This document shows, piece by piece, positions 31,121 to 44,337 of a DNA stretch of 64,000 nt. Source of the DNA: Acholoe squamosa (Eukaryota; Annelida; Polychaeta; Phyllodocida; Polynoidae); contig OX439038.1 of NCBI GenBank assembly GCA_949317995.1, forward strand, positions 3,118,001-3,182,000, in the 5' to 3' direction. The notes beneath the pieces were generated by a model. The model made no database searches and was not told the DNA's origin. It saw only the letters and a list, made by a program, of their open reading frames with translations. The translations under genes and the position numbers were made by a program. The first letter of the stretch is position 1; each line of letters starts with the position of its first letter.

Positions 31121-32743
31121 TTAAACTACAACACTTCACAGAAAATAGTAAAATATATGAGCAAATTTCTAATTGCAGCCCAAAAGGTTCTTATGTGACA
31201 ATAATTCAAATACCCCCTTTGTCCAACATTAATTATCTATTACGCACTTCCAGAGTCACTGTACACAATGTTATTTGCTCCACAAGTAGGGGTTCGGCTG
31301 TTCAAACAAGGATAGTGGCCATATTGCTCCAATCAGCGGGACCAAGGTATCCACTTCTCTGGTTATTAACCAGTCATACAGTAGGCTGCTCGTCAGTGGA
31401 TCTGTATAGACTACAATAATATCACCAATGTTGGGGGGCTTCTGTATGTTCCTTATTGCCATACAGGTATATTTCTATTTCAGGAACACCACAAAATATA
31501 CATCTGTAAACAGGAGTGGAGCAATTCATCTTAGTACTATGAACTGGTCATATATATATAGTCCTGATTGACACCAACCTTTATGCGATCGCTGTGTGCT
31601 AGGATACGATGAAGTGATCAATTTTCTTTACCACGGGCAGAGTGCACTCTGCCATTTCATTTGCCTGTGTAAAGCTAATATTATAACCTGTAGGCAATGT
31701 CCAGGCGGAATGATAAAATACACAATATATGTATAATGATGGAGAAACAAGATCTTCCCCTGCAGCACCTCATACAGGTCCTGCCCTCATCTGAGGTTAC
31801 TAATCTCAAACCTGGCAGGTAAGGCGTAAACCTTGAGGTTCCTAAAACTTATCAATAAAGGCCTTATACTCGATACCGGGAAGTGCAGAATTCAACAGGG
31901 GTTAATTCCTGTATCAAACTACTTCTGTCTTATGTGTTCATATCAGTCAAACACCTTTCCCGTATCACAGTATTTGCTGTTTACTTTATATGCAGTAACA
32001 CCATAGCTGAAGATGAAAGATTAGCTGTGGTACTGTGTTGTTCTGAGTGAAAAATGTATGTAACTGAATCCCATTCTGAATTATACTGTGTAAATCCACA
32101 CTCTTATTTTATGCAGATCTCTAACTGCTGAATAAACAGTAATTACCCCTGGAAATAAAATAACACCCTGGAATCTTATATATTCTGAGGGTCAGATTAC
32201 TTTGCTATCAATAGGTTTAAGGTGATTCCACAGTCTTCTAATTAGTTTCGGGACACTATACTAGTTTTGAGAAAAGATAAACACCTGAGCAAAAATAGAA
32301 TCAATCATTGACTTTGAATGAGATAAACTAAAGGAGTTTTCTTTTTTTTTAAGGCTCATTAAATTGAAGACCCATGGCTGCCCGCTTTTTGCCTTTTGGC
32401 GACATGGCTTATTCAGAAGTTCATTAACGGAATATTTTCTCAACTACTGCTTCTGTAACATCCAATTATTTTTATTTTGCTAGTTTCCTTAAGATGGGGA
32501 AAGGGCCGTGATACATAATGATGCTAATTTGACTTACTATAAAACATAAATCATCAGCTTCTCTTTTCATTGGCGGTCCATGAAACAAGCTTAGTTTTTT
32601 ATGTGAAAGCTGTTTGCATTAAAAAGTTAATTGCCTACTCCGTACCCCTAAGCTGGATGAAGCTTATCCAATCATAGAAAGCTGTTAGTATAATCCCTGC
32701 CCCAAGGCTAGATAAAGATATGAGGATTAGTGTAAGGGGAAAC

Positions 32744-32746
<3 letters not shown>

Positions 32747-32797
<51 letters not shown>
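32747..32797. repeat. (TA)n microsatellite
   Basis: About 50 bp of TA within R copy A. The corresponding place in copy B (about 35150) has no such run, so it expanded after duplication. Confidence 0.95.
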
Positions 32798-32801
<4 letters not shown>

Positions 32802-33208
32802 ATTAACCAGTGATGCCTGCTGAAGTGATAGATTTCTCAATCAGCATTGAACAGTGCACATTGAACATTATGAGAAAAGGGGGAGTTATGTACTTGTAAT
32901 GGTAAAGCTCAGGGACATTCACAGGAATATTTATTAGTTTTTTTTATAAATATTGATTCTATTCTGCCCAGCAGTTGAAGCATCAAGTCTTGCAATGAAA
33001 GTACCAACAATATATCTACTTAAGCTATCATATTTTTTTGTTCTATCTGTCTATTATAACAAGTTGCTAAATAATTAGTAGGAGAAGCATTACTAACACT
33101 TTGGAGTGATCAGCGTTGGAACGGTTAATTGAACACTGGACAGCAGGATGATTGAACCTTGCCAAGCCTAAGGTTTTAGGTGCATCATTTGTCTGCAAGC
33201 AGGAGATA

Positions 33209-33232
33209 GCTGATGACGTCCTAATGTCCGGC
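33209..33232 (+). repeat. 24-bp invariant core, copy 1
   Basis: GCTGATGACGTCC followed by TAATGTCCGGC. It is identical at 35665-35688 and 50296-50319, while flanking sequence is only partly alike (GATTGAACC.T/ CC.A.CCT..C.TTTAGGT). It contains the CREB-type half palindrome TGACGTC. Confidence 0.8.
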
Positions 33233-33899
33233 TGGGGACAGGGAGATGCCATAATTATTGATGTGCCCTTCTGCATCTGGCCTTAGTGTGGACATGGATA
33301 GTAGAAATGGGTTCAGTGATACTGTAAGGGGTGAACTGAGTGCTGTTCGGCATAACGATCATATAACTTGTGCAGGACATTTCAGACTGCCGCCTGCTCA
33401 AGGCAGCAACATTGATCAAATGATAGGATCTGTCAATGCTATAATTGTGAGGTATAGATCTTCCTAATAAAACGTTAATTGTCACTATTTAATGCTGATT
33501 GGGAATTTATACTCAAAGGTTTATAACCATCTTGTCAACCTGAGTCTGTTTATAAGAAACTATCAAAAATGAATTATTGCTGCTGCAAGTGGAGTTTCAG
33601 GGTTAAACATCATACTTCATAACAGGTATCCAACCACTCCCTCTTTCAAAAGTTGCTTTACAAAATCTGAAACTGAGTTCCAAAATATCCCTGGAATTAA
33701 TATGCACTGTAAAGACTGTTGTCAAAACAAGGAGAGATCCCTTGGAACCTTGGATTTTGAACTAAAGTGCCTCACAGTACTGACGTCTGTGGCGTCATCA
33801 CAGAAACTACACTGCTTCACAGCAGGAATTAAAATATATGAGCAATTTTCCACTTGCAGCCAGCAAGGTTCTGATGTGGCAATAATTCAAATGTGCCCT

Positions 33900-34159
33900 C
33901 TGGAGGCCATTTCTCAATGCACTACGACTACACACAGTCACTACAATTTACAAATGCCAAGAATAAGCCAGCCTATTGTAGGAACTGCCCTATCACTACG
34001 ATTAGCAGCTATGCAGTAATTGCATAAGGTTTAGTAGGGCAGTCGTACTGGTGCAGACATTAGGGACTACAAAAGCATGTTACTGTTATGGCCAAATTAT
34101 TAGGTTCTCATTACGATTTCAAGGTCAGCAGTCGTAGTGTGTTAAGAAATAGCCTCCAG
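33900..34159. mobile_element. MITE family 1, copy b
   Basis: Ends CTGGAGGCCATTTCTCAATG and AAGAAATAGCCTCCAG are inverted repeats continuing into CACTACGACTA / CAGTCGTAGTGTG. Inserted in R copy B; the paralogous site in copy A (about 31205-31225) lacks it. Internal sequence differs from copies a, c and d, so it may be a subfamily sharing mainly the termini. Confidence 0.8.
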
Positions 34160-34290
34160 CCCAACATTCATTATATATATATATCTATTATGTTCTTTCA
34201 GAGTCGCCACTACAGATGCCAATATTATTTGCTCTGTCAGTAGGGGTTCGGCTGTCCAAGCAAGGGTAGTGCCAATATTGGCCCAATCAG

Positions 34291-34650
34291 GAGGGTGTTG
34301 CTCCTATAGTAAAAGGAAGAGCTGGCTAAAAATGCCCTAGTGTCCAGTCCTTTCTTTTCATGTAGCTATAACTTGTCCCTTCTGTTGCTCACAAGTGGTC
34401 ATTCAAGTATGGTGCTAAAAAAGGGGGATTTGAGTAGGTACCTAGTTGGGAGAAGTCAGTCAGTATACTATACTATAGAGTGTGTGACATGAGTAGGTAG
34501 CTGATAGTGCAGCTCTCTCTGTTTTAAACAAGGCAGGTGACTTTTCAGACTGATGTAGTGAGTGCAAGTACTTTGGTGAAGCAGAGCACAACTTTTTTAG
34601 AAAAGAGGGCACATACTCACAGCTCTTTTTACAATAGGAGCAACACCCTC
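34291..34650 (+). mobile_element. MITE family 2, copy b, with 3-bp target duplication CAG
   Basis: GAGGGTGTTGCTCCTATAGT at the left and GGAGCAACACCCTC at the right are exact inverted repeats. CAG flanks both sides (34288-34290, 34651-34653). The related, uninterrupted sequence at 31331-31343 reads AATCAGCGGGACC, exactly what remains when the element and one CAG are removed (apart from one base). A 3-bp duplication fits PIF/Harbinger- or CACTA-like elements. Confidence 0.9.
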
Positions 34651-35664
34651 CAGTGGGACCAAGGTATCCATTTCTCAGGTTATTAACCAATCGTACAGTA
34701 GCGTGCCTATCAATGGATCTATACACATCTGGGGCGTCATCACAGAAACGACACTGCTTCACAGCAGGAATTAAATTATAGGGGCAACTTTCTAATGTAA
34801 TGTAACATCCTAGAATTTATAACCCTATAGATTAGCAATAGGTGTCAGGCGATGTCTGTGTCTGCTAACTAGCTTTAAACAGAAGGAAATAACACCTGAG
34901 CAGAAACGTAATCATCCATTGCCTTGGAGTGAAATAAACTTTGGTACAACTAAAGGTGTTTTCCTCTTTGAGGGGCCCACATTTTACTATGACTTTAGCA
35001 CAAAGGTTTTTGTGTAAAAGCTCTTTTCCTAGTTGAAGCCATACCCTTAGGCTTGACGAAGCTTATCTTATCATAAAGGGCTGTGTAGGTGCTGGGAAAA
35101 TCCACGGCCCAAGGCAACCAAAGAGGAGAGGATTAACATAAAGAGGAAAGCATATGGACCATTAACCAGTGCATGACTGATGAAGCAAGAAACTGCTTGT
35201 GAGTCTATTCAGCAGAACTTCAGAGGAGTATCATACAGGATCTTTGGCATTCCTTTGACCCATTGCGACATGTAAGTTATCAAACTTGTTCATGTTTATA
35301 ATTGATCGATTGATCACTAATAAATCAGCCTTTAAACTGTAATTGCACTTTGGCTATCAAGATGACAGCAGCAGGCCTAGTTAGGTAGTCAGTTTGTCGG
35401 TAATTCATAATAAAATTCATTAGTTTTGTCGATATTGACTATAATCTGCCATTCAATTGAAGCTTACAGAATCTACCAGCAACCTGCATAATTAAGCCAA
35501 TGTCTCTAACTGTCTAAATTGATGGGTAGTGATATACTCAGGGTAATGTGCATAGGGGAAGTGGTCAGCTTAGGAACAGTTGAGTGACTGCTGAACAGCA
35601 GGTTGATCGAACCTTACCCCGGCCTGACCTTTTAGATTCAGTTTGTGTCTGTCAGCATTAGTTT

Positions 35665-35688
35665 GCTGATGACGTCCTAATGTCCGGC
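35665..35688 (+). repeat. 24-bp invariant core, copy 2
   Basis: Identical to 33209-33232; lies at the matching place in the tandem R duplication. Confidence 0.8.
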
Positions 35689-35854
35689 CATGGACAGCAA
35701 GATGCCAGATCACTATAAGTGTCGATAAGCCCTTCCTGACCAAGCTTAAGTGCCGACATAGAAAGTATAAAACAGCTAAACACTATAGTCAGTAGGGAAG
35801 AAATAAAATATTTATTTTAGAAGTTATATTTTCATGGAAAAGATTAGACGAAAA

Positions 35855-36106
35855 CTGCCATATAAGATGGTAAAACTAGACCCCCTTTAAGTCATAGTGA
35901 GCTCCCTCAGTTAAATGCCATTACAGCCCTGCATCTAGTGGTCGCTAGTAACTTCACTGGTACGACTGCCCTACCAAACCCTATGTAATTACTGCCTTAA
36001 GTGCTGATCGTACAGACTATTCGTAGTGTGTCACCTGTTATTTGATATCAAGGGTTCCAAGTCGTACTGGCTGTGCCTAGTCATACAATCTTGAGAAATG
36101 CCCTCC
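35855..36106. mobile_element. MITE family 1, copy c
   Basis: The right end CTTGAGAAATGCCCTCCTGG is well preserved. The left arm is eroded (AAGATGGTAAAACTAGAC). The interior shares GCATCTAGTGGTCGCTAGTA, CACTGGTACGACTGCCCTAC and AAGTGCTGATCGTACAGA with copies a and d. Confidence 0.75.
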
Positions 36107-39100
36107 TGGATCTTGTTGTGTAAATGCACTCAGGTAGAAACCCCATGTGACGTCAAGAGTAGGACTTCTAGGTTGTCAAATATCAACCCGACAAGGGTAA
36201 CCAATATAAGAGTACATTATTGCCATTGATGTAGCAGTTAGGTCCTGTGCTCTCCAGCACCTCATGCTGACACTGTTTTTTTCTCCAGGGCTCCAGGGCT
36301 TTATCAATGGATCAAGGTGACCAATGGCCTTTAAACCTTTAAGGGCTCCTGATGTAGGAGTGCATCATTCCCACCGGTCATCATGATGCACCAATGAGGT
36401 GATGCTGAGACTGCTCACGAAGCACTTCATTGGGGTATCATGCTAGTTAACCATCTGGAATGTGTTGGCCCGATGCATCAATATAGCCTTGTGTACATTC
36501 TCGCTTCGTGACGACCATTGGGCGTGATGTAGCAATACATTAGCGGCCCATGAACGGTTAAAGTTTGATTTGCCTTTAAAGGATTAGTCTCCTTTGTGTT
36601 GCAGGCTGGTAGAGTCATTTTTTCAATCACTACAGCACACAAGAGACTTTGATGTGCATCAAATGTTTTGTCATGAGTCCTAAGAAATGTGTACGATCCC
36701 ATAAACAGTCATCATCATCTTAGAGACATCTTAGTCAAATCATAGCATGTTCTTTATAACCTAATGCAGTTGATGCTACATGATTTAGTGGAACAATCAT
36801 AGCACTAACGGTTGTAGTTCTCACTACTATAGATCTATAATTTGACCATATTTATAGCAGGTGATACTGAAAGATTGCACCTACTTGCTATTTACGACCT
36901 TCCTGATATGCCCCTGGCCTATGCCCCGCACTTTCATAGGAAAACTCATTAGGAAACTGCCAAATATATTGCATGCTCAAGTCGAAAATGATATACGGGC
37001 CAGACTTGGCCAGTATAGGAAATATCCCAGCTAGGGACATCAAAGAGGGCTGAGGAGGTCATGTACAGTCATAGACACAGTTCACTTACGTTGCCGGAAC
37101 ATCTCGGACCCACTTTTACATTTTATGGGCCTAAAAGGCATGTATCAAAATAAGTGTGCCTAGGTTGTAATAATGATGACTATGGAGAAATGTCAACCCT
37201 TCCACCCTTATAAAGATAACTTTGAGACTTTGGATCCTTTAATGTACTGTAAACTTTGACTCAAAGTAGGGATAGGGAAACTGCAAACAGTTCAAAACAA
37301 GTCTGTGATTGGACATATTGCCCATTCTTGAAGCAAGAATCTAATCCATCTAATCCACTCAGTCTGTCAATTTTTGTTTTTCCTGAAACTATATTCACCT
37401 TTGACATTTACTTCTCCCCTAATCTTTAAGTTACATAAATGTTAAGAAATCAAATTCTTTGGTTTGATGCGCAGGAGAAGTAAGATGGACTTTGAAATAG
37501 TACCTTATTTTGGGAATCCCCACATACTGCAAGGGCCTGTACAAGTGTCTCAGTCTTTGAATAATCAGCATTCTCAAATATGGTCTGGGCGTAGAGTCAT
37601 ATTAGAACAGAAATACACACTATAATCAATGTGTCGAACAAGCGCAGGACTTATAAAGATACTGGAGATTAAATGACACGGGCATCCTAAAGCACAGGGG
37701 TGCTTAAGCAGGCCCAATATGGTAGTCTAATCCCAAAAGAAAAAGCGCTACGTCTTCACATTGATCTGTTGCTAAATAATTCACACTCTAATCATTCACT
37801 TCACTGCTGGGTTAGATGATTTGTTCAGAAAGGCATGCAATGCAAGACACAGGCTCAACGCTTGGTAAGCTAAAGTGTCTGACACATACTGGTGATATAT
37901 GGCATGATATGCATTCATGGCAAAATCGAATAAACATTTCATATTCTTGCAAACCAGTTGAATTGAGGGTAAAAAAAGTTTTTGTTCACTATACTTGCAC
38001 ACAACATCTCATTTTCATGAAAGGAGAAAAAGTATTTTGATCTGTGTACTTATATGATATACCATTTATTATTCCATAAATTGTAACATATTATTGTATT
38101 AATCAAAGAATGTATAAGAAATTAATACATAGGTTGGTTCTAAGAGCTATAAGAGCGCTCAAACTTTGTATAAGAGCGTTCATGCTCCACTGCACACCAG
38201 CCAGGTCAGTTATACATAGGTTACAACATCAAAGGTCCACTGCACAATATAATGATCCTAAGGGTCTAAATCAGCCACCTCATGGTCCAGTGCAGAAACT
38301 AATACTTGTAAGTGAATGCAAACGGCCGTCACAGGTGCCTGGGCACCGCCGACGCCGTCATGAGTGTCTCAGCACCCAAACACTGAACAATAGGTTACAT
38401 AAGTCACGACGCCATAACCTTCCGGTCACTCTAGCGTCGTTCCTGAGCAACATAGGTCAAATATCAAAGCATTTATGGAAAGCCCATAATTAGATGGTCA
38501 AAATGAACCCAATAGCAAGGCGGAACTTCTATTATTAAGGAAGTTACGTTATGGGGACTAATTCAACCTCAGAATGCGCTACAGACAAACCAGCGCAAGT
38601 TACGTGCCCGGCAAGCGGGCATTAGTAACTTGGCATATTCAACGCCGTGCATGCCCAAAATGGCGGTTGTAATGGCGTAAACTTCTGAGATATGAGGGTT
38701 TGAAGTTACAGAACCGACCAGGACAATGGGGGACATAGCGGCGTCCATGGGGGTCCTTTGTGCACCCTGTGACACATGAAAGACTCCCCTCAAACAATTG
38801 CAGAGTTAGGCAGATGCCACTGGCTCCAGTCAGTCTGAGGTGCAATGCCAAGATTTGGTACAAATAGCCTGGCTGCTCCTCCTAGAAATCAGAATCTCCA
38901 GAACCGCTCCAGAGCTAACATCTCCAGTCATCTCCTGCTACCTGCTATACCTCTACACTATGGTTAAACTATGATAGACAGGCATAGGATTCAACCATTA
39001 GTGGCCAGAGGCTATCTTCTACAAGACATCCACCAGAGGGTAAAGTTATTCATTATTACATTATTCCTCTAAGCAGCAGGTCAGGAGCTAGGTGTGGGAA

Positions 39101-42100
39101 CCCACCTAGAACTATGCTGGACATTGTATTATTATTACCTCACAGGTGGAGTGGAACAGAACATTATACTCTATGAACTATTGTATATTTACTGTATGTG
39201 GAAATTACCTGCATATTAACAACTGTGTGATTGATATTTTGTACATGTTGCCTAAAGCTGAATAAACCAGTGATAACTGGAAATAACACTATTTATAAGA
39301 GCTTGTTGGATTTACACTATATACCACTAGTCATATGATATTTCTCATATGACAACTAGATCATGCACAATTACTAGTATGACACTTACACATTAACAAT
39401 GACACAGGCCCTAGTTATTCGATGAGAGTAATTCCTTTCAGATGCCGTATACATTAAAAATGCAGTAAATACCAAATATAAATTTCCAGTTACTAAGCAT
39501 TGACCTTTAAATGAAATGAACTGCCCATTAGGCTTTGGTTATGAAAAGTACAGGAATTAAAATTAATTGGTGTTATCTAGTTGTGCCATATTTCCTAAAT
39601 AAATGATGTTTGCTGTTTGGCTTCCTCATGTGATGCTAAGTAAGATTGCCTTCTAGACACTGTCTAGGATAATAATCGTCCAATTATGTCAGACTGATCT
39701 AACATAGTCACTGATGATATCTGGCAAATGCAATGAGAACTGTCTTCTAAGTACTTCTGTGTGATTCATGAATTATTTCATTCCATTAGGCCAAGAAAAT
39801 TAAAAGGTGTGTTTCCAGTAACATAGCTCAAAGAGCTCGGGTCTATATGTCGGATTTTCTTTTTTTTACATTTTTATAGGAAATGTTAGGGCACATATCA
39901 ATGGATGTATCAAATTCTTTGATTTCATTGTAAGATAATGATGAGAAAATGGCAACTATGAGAAAGGGGAAGAACACGAAAAGGATACAGGAAAAATCCT
40001 TAAAAAGTAATGAAAATTTCTCTAAAATATAAAAAAAACTGAGACAAAATTCTTCAAATCCCTGTTTTGCTAGGGTCGGTCGGGTTACTGGAAACAACCT
40101 ATTTTTTATTTGGCCTTACTGCTATGTAGACCTTGATAATTGGACCAGATTTATTGTGTTTCCACAGAACTCGCTACATTTATGGTCATAAGAGCCATAT
40201 TAATTGCATCTACCAGGGAGTCTTGTAAAACTGAGCAATGAAAAATCTTGATCATTAAAGGTACTTATCCCAGTTCAATTACTCAGGATCTACCAACAAT
40301 ATCTCTTTGTTACTCTGGACTATTGCATTTTGATGTATCTTCATGTCAGAGAAGCAAATAAACCAGTACTTTATAGACCTGATTTTGATTTATGGAATTC
40401 TAAAGAAAGGACACCTTAAACTATAGTTCTTTTTACCAGAACATCCCATTTTTTCACATGTTTTATTGTTTTTGAGAAAATGACCGACAATATTGAAACA
40501 AAATTTCTCCCACATTTAGAGGAGAGCATGGGGAACAAGACCAAACAATAAAAGCAAGTAGTCATAGAAGAAATACTAAATAACTGTACTGATACTAAGC
40601 TTATGAGGGAGGTGATCACCATATATGGAAAATACTGGTGTTGGAAATGTCCACTGCTGCCAGTACATATTCTATCATGTCCCTAAGGCTGCTGTATATA
40701 TCTTATATAGGCACCAGGTGGCACTGTTGCCAACTAAACTGAGTATCTTTAAGCGTAGTTTTTACAAGAAGAGCCTGGTTTCAGTATGGTAGTACAAGGA
40801 ATCTCTTCGAAAATAATGACACCTCTGTGAAAATAATGGATCTCTGGCAACTCTGGGACAAGTAATCCGTAGCGATTTTGACAACTTCTTTTTTTTTTTT
40901 TTACAGTATATGATATTATCATACAGAGCGTTAGTTATCCATGACACAGTACACCATGGAGACACAGGAATGTCATCGCTGAAAACACTCTACCTCATTG
41001 ACACAAGAAAGACACCAGAGTGGTCAACATACTATTTACATTTTGATGCCCTCATTAGTACCTCTACAGTTCTTTATTGTACTACCGTAATGTCCTACGT
41101 ATAAGGCGCCTCTTATATGTAGGTACTTAGTTTTTCCTGGATGAACAAGAGGGACACCAAGAGTTTTCTTTTGATATGTTACATGCCCCCTAAGTCATAG
41201 TAGGACATAAGGGCGCCCATGGGGGTCAAGGGGGCCAAAGCTACACATAGCTTTTTGAATTTTGAAAATCTATTCAGTAAAGCAAAAGTTATGCATGATG
41301 TAAGAATGTGTTTGATTTATGAATCATTCTTGTACAAGATGAACCCCTGTATTGATATGTTTGGATCATCAGCGGCCATGGAAGTAGACGCAATTTGCAG
41401 TCAACACGAAAACTCGTCCGATATCAGCTTCAGACCAAATGTCTGGCTGTAATCTTTTTGTTTTTCACGGCTTGTTAAGGGTTTTTTTACAGCCTAAAAC
41501 AAAAGGTGTTAATTTTTTGTTAGATTTTGAAGAGTTCAATGATTAAAGTAGTTAATTCTTGTTTTTATAATTAATATTAATCTTGAGGTATACGGTACTG
41601 CTCAAGTCAATCCGGGAATGCCGAATGATTAAATCAGTGGGACTGAATGGCCTGTGAGGGGAAAAACTTTTTGTTTAGACTGTTTTTGACTCCAGGATGT
41701 CTCGCTGTGAATATATAAATTATGTAAATGTACTCTGCTTTAGGACATACCCATGGCACATAATGAAGAGGATCCATTGCATAAGATATGTATTTGAATC
41801 TCAAAGGCAGAAATCTATAATAGCTAAACATGAATAAAGATTGAGGTTTTACTTTTTTAGAAATTGGAATAAGAATTTGAATAACCAAAATGTCAAAATT
41901 ACCATACATCATACATATGATTTTATACACAGAATATTTTCGATCTATGATAATTCAACCCTTCTATCCTTCCCTTTCCAAAGTTCCTTTCATTTGATCC
42001 CAGATCAGATTACCTATAGGCAGCCTGCCTTTAATTACAACAGGATACAAGACACTTGCACGGTCACATAACAGTCTGTGGTGCACAGCGGATATTGGGA

Positions 42101-44337
42101 TAAAGTGCCTAAGGGTGGACCAGAAGTTCTGCTGTCAACCCTTAAAAGGCCGCTGATGCATTAATGCATCATGCCCATTGGTCGTCATGATGCACCAATG
42201 AAGAGCTGGCGACACAGTTGTTGTAAAATTAGAGCAAGTGATATTGGACAGTGGAGCAAAGCAAAGTAAAGTAAAGCAGACCTAGCAATCACACCATACG
42301 GTGTGAACTGTATTCACATCCACAGCCTCAGGCCAAGCCCGCAGTCTGGAAGGGTTTGGAGGAATTATTCATGAATCGTTTCCTCATTAAAGGCCAATTT
42401 GTATAGGTAGCCTCTATAATGTACTCACTCAGAGCTCAATAAAGCCATCAGAGGCCCTGTTTATTGCCCGGTACTTCCTATCAGCTTGTAGAAAAAAAAA
42501 CTCTAGATAAAAAGCAAAATAATTACTTATACTTCCATTTTTACATCTAGTTACTTTATTCATGGGCCATCAATTTGGAGCTTTTAAGTTATTTGATTGT
42601 CTCATTCTTTTTTTTTTTAAATTATTTTAAAGGTGCTCTGGATTGAGGAGTTAACTCCAATGACTTTTGTACTGCCATAACATTATTCGTACGAGAATTT
42701 TTCAGGGGAATTATTCATGAGCCAGTTTTCAATTCAAGGTCACTCTGCATGAGTGTTCCTGTCAGGAACTCTCAGATGACACCATACGCCTCTGAGGATA
42801 CTCCAATTGGACGCAAGCCCTTACTGACACCACTTGACAAACACATCCAGATACTTATCTCTACTTGGGCTCCACCTTTAGTGCAACTGACCTGTTGAAA
42901 CTTGGTAATTGATGATTGGCTTGTTTAAGTAAGTGTGCACAATGAAGATGTAATAGGTAAAAACATTGTTTGAATGAAAACCAAACTTTGAACAGCGATA
43001 GACTGATGCCCATGTAGCATTTTACTTTCAGCACCTGAGCTAATTCTTGTATCAGTTCCCTTTGGATAATCTGAGAGCAATCGTATTGATAGGGAGAGTG
43101 CGGTTATAGAAGCATATTTTAGAGGTACTTGACAGCCTTTTCAGGTTACACATGTGTTACCTGCTCTATTCAGATACTGTATGGGGTCGACTGCACCCTA
43201 GACACTATAAATAGCTCATGTAGCAGAGGGGAACGATTGTTTATGACATTCTGTGAAAGGGAGTGTTGCACAGGTATTTATCTAGATGTTGCCCCTGTTG
43301 CAATAGGCCAGGCACTGTACACATATATCATATATATAAATACTGGTGGATTTTCCTACCATCGCTGGGTGACCTATGGTAGGATGTTTTGAATTAACCT
43401 CCTGAGAGCTTAGGCATAATACAAACTTATTGCATCTAACTTAATGTTGTTACCTTAAGTAGAACCATTTAACGAGTTAAAGATGTCTGGTGTTGAGTTC
43501 AAGCTTCATGTAACCTAATGCCTTTTCAAATTGCACCAAGTAAACCTGTCCTTCTGCCTTCACACAGATTTGGACAAGCTGAATAAACAAACTTTACCTA
43601 GGGAAAGCATACCAGTGAAGCATTTTATATACCCAGGGTCATATTGCCTTATTACCTGTGAGTATATCAGGTGACTGCAGTGTTGGGGTGTGGTGTATGG
43701 GGGGATGGCTTGGGAAAAACACACTACTCACTACAAACTGCAAAGAAAAACGAAACACCTTGGCAAATTAAAACAGACAATATGACTTAAGAGTTTAGCA
43801 GCCAATAATTGTGATTAAGCCCTTCATAGAACAAAAGATCCAAAAGTTAGGCTTCAAACACAAGGAAAGTCTCTGACATGGTGATACCACCATATAAATG
43901 ATGATTCATTGGCCTTGCCTGGATTGTCTTTTCACCACCGGATCTCAATGCACTCAGGTAAAAAGATGACATTGCAGTACTAGTGTAACCTGGCAGACAG
44001 TACAATTTTAATTTCTCAACAAGATAATCCCTAGAGGGCTACAAAAGCAGCTGTGCATCATGTCTGTCTACTCAGCAAATTGTCCTCATCTGTCGTCATG
44101 ATTGGTCATTCCAATGGTGACTACTTTTTGAGTGATAACTCATTCCGTCATCTTTCACCACTGTGTGTTAGACCCACATGGCATAGCAATTGCTATTCCT
44201 GGTGATCTTGTGCTATAACAACGTCATGTTCCATCTAGCGACACAGGTTATCAAGGACTCACGACAATTTGCTGGGTATTGACATAATGCAGCAATGAAG
44301 TGTCAGTGTCTCAGCTCAGTAGTACTACATTTGCTGC
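36107..44337. other. Long unassigned AT-rich region
   Basis: No gene is supported. Recognisable pieces: satellite-related text at 36360-36500 and 42140-42215 (CTGATGCATTAATGCATCAT, GCCCATTGGTCGTCATGATG); S-repeat pieces at 40200-40260 and 40700-40870; and a small hairpin at 41094-41123 (CCTACGTATAAG / CTTATATGTAGG). 38170-38560 is more GC-rich with several CpG, holding a 127-codon plus-strand ORF rich in Arg and His that has no recognisable domain. AATAAA near 39262 follows a unique-looking stretch. Confidence 0.4.
42140..42215. repeat. Single copy of the satellite-related unit
   Basis: CTGATGCATTAATGCATCAT then GCCCATTGGTCGTCATGATG and CACCAATGAAG. It matches the 7631-7950 unit in its first half; the second half also occurs at about 36390 and 52935, where it is followed by G.TG.TG..GAGACTGC-like text. 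This suggests a dispersed element from which the satellite arose. Confidence 0.6.

Larger units (their letters stand above)
31130..33480 (-). repeat. Large R repeat, tandem copy A
   Basis: Aligns in segments with 33793-35780: 31135-31480 with 33820-34740 (minus two MITEs), 32165-32740 with 34805-35150, 32800-32830 with 35155-35185, and 33100-33245 with 35575-35710. The block 31500-32150 is absent from copy B but present at 25990-26730 and 12900-13080. The minus strand at 31270-31480 carries the coding-like segment (Y-R-S-T-D ... N-Q-R-S-G-Y-L-G-P-A-D-W) with TGA at the Arg codon and two further stops. A (TA)n run sits inside. Not a functional gene. Confidence 0.7.
33793..35780 (-). repeat. 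Large R repeat, tandem copy B with nested MITEs
   Basis: Second unit of the tandem R duplication. It holds MITE 1b (33900-34159) and MITE 2b (34291-34650). The segment GGCGTCATCACAGAAAC...CTTCACAGCAGGAATTAAA occurs at both 33795 and 34733, showing an internal duplication of the exon-like block. On the minus strand 34762 to about 34655 is open and reads KQCRFCDDAPDVYRSIDR and TVRLVNNLRNGYLGP, then meets the MITE; beyond it 34287-34200 continues DWANIGTTLAW. This is the best preserved short copy: its Arg codon is CGA. Confidence 0.7.

Noticed and set aside
38110..38863. Possible host exon or gene start in the GC-richer stretch
   Set aside because: The ORFs on the two strands have no domain, splice signals or codon pattern I can support.
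38930..39330. Second LTR-like segment with AATAAA near 39262
   Set aside because: No TG...CA borders, TATA box at the right spacing, polypurine tract or second copy was found.
41094..41123. Small hairpin as a terminator or microRNA precursor
   Set aside because: The 12-bp stem is too short for a microRNA precursor, and nothing nearby is a gene that would need a terminator.
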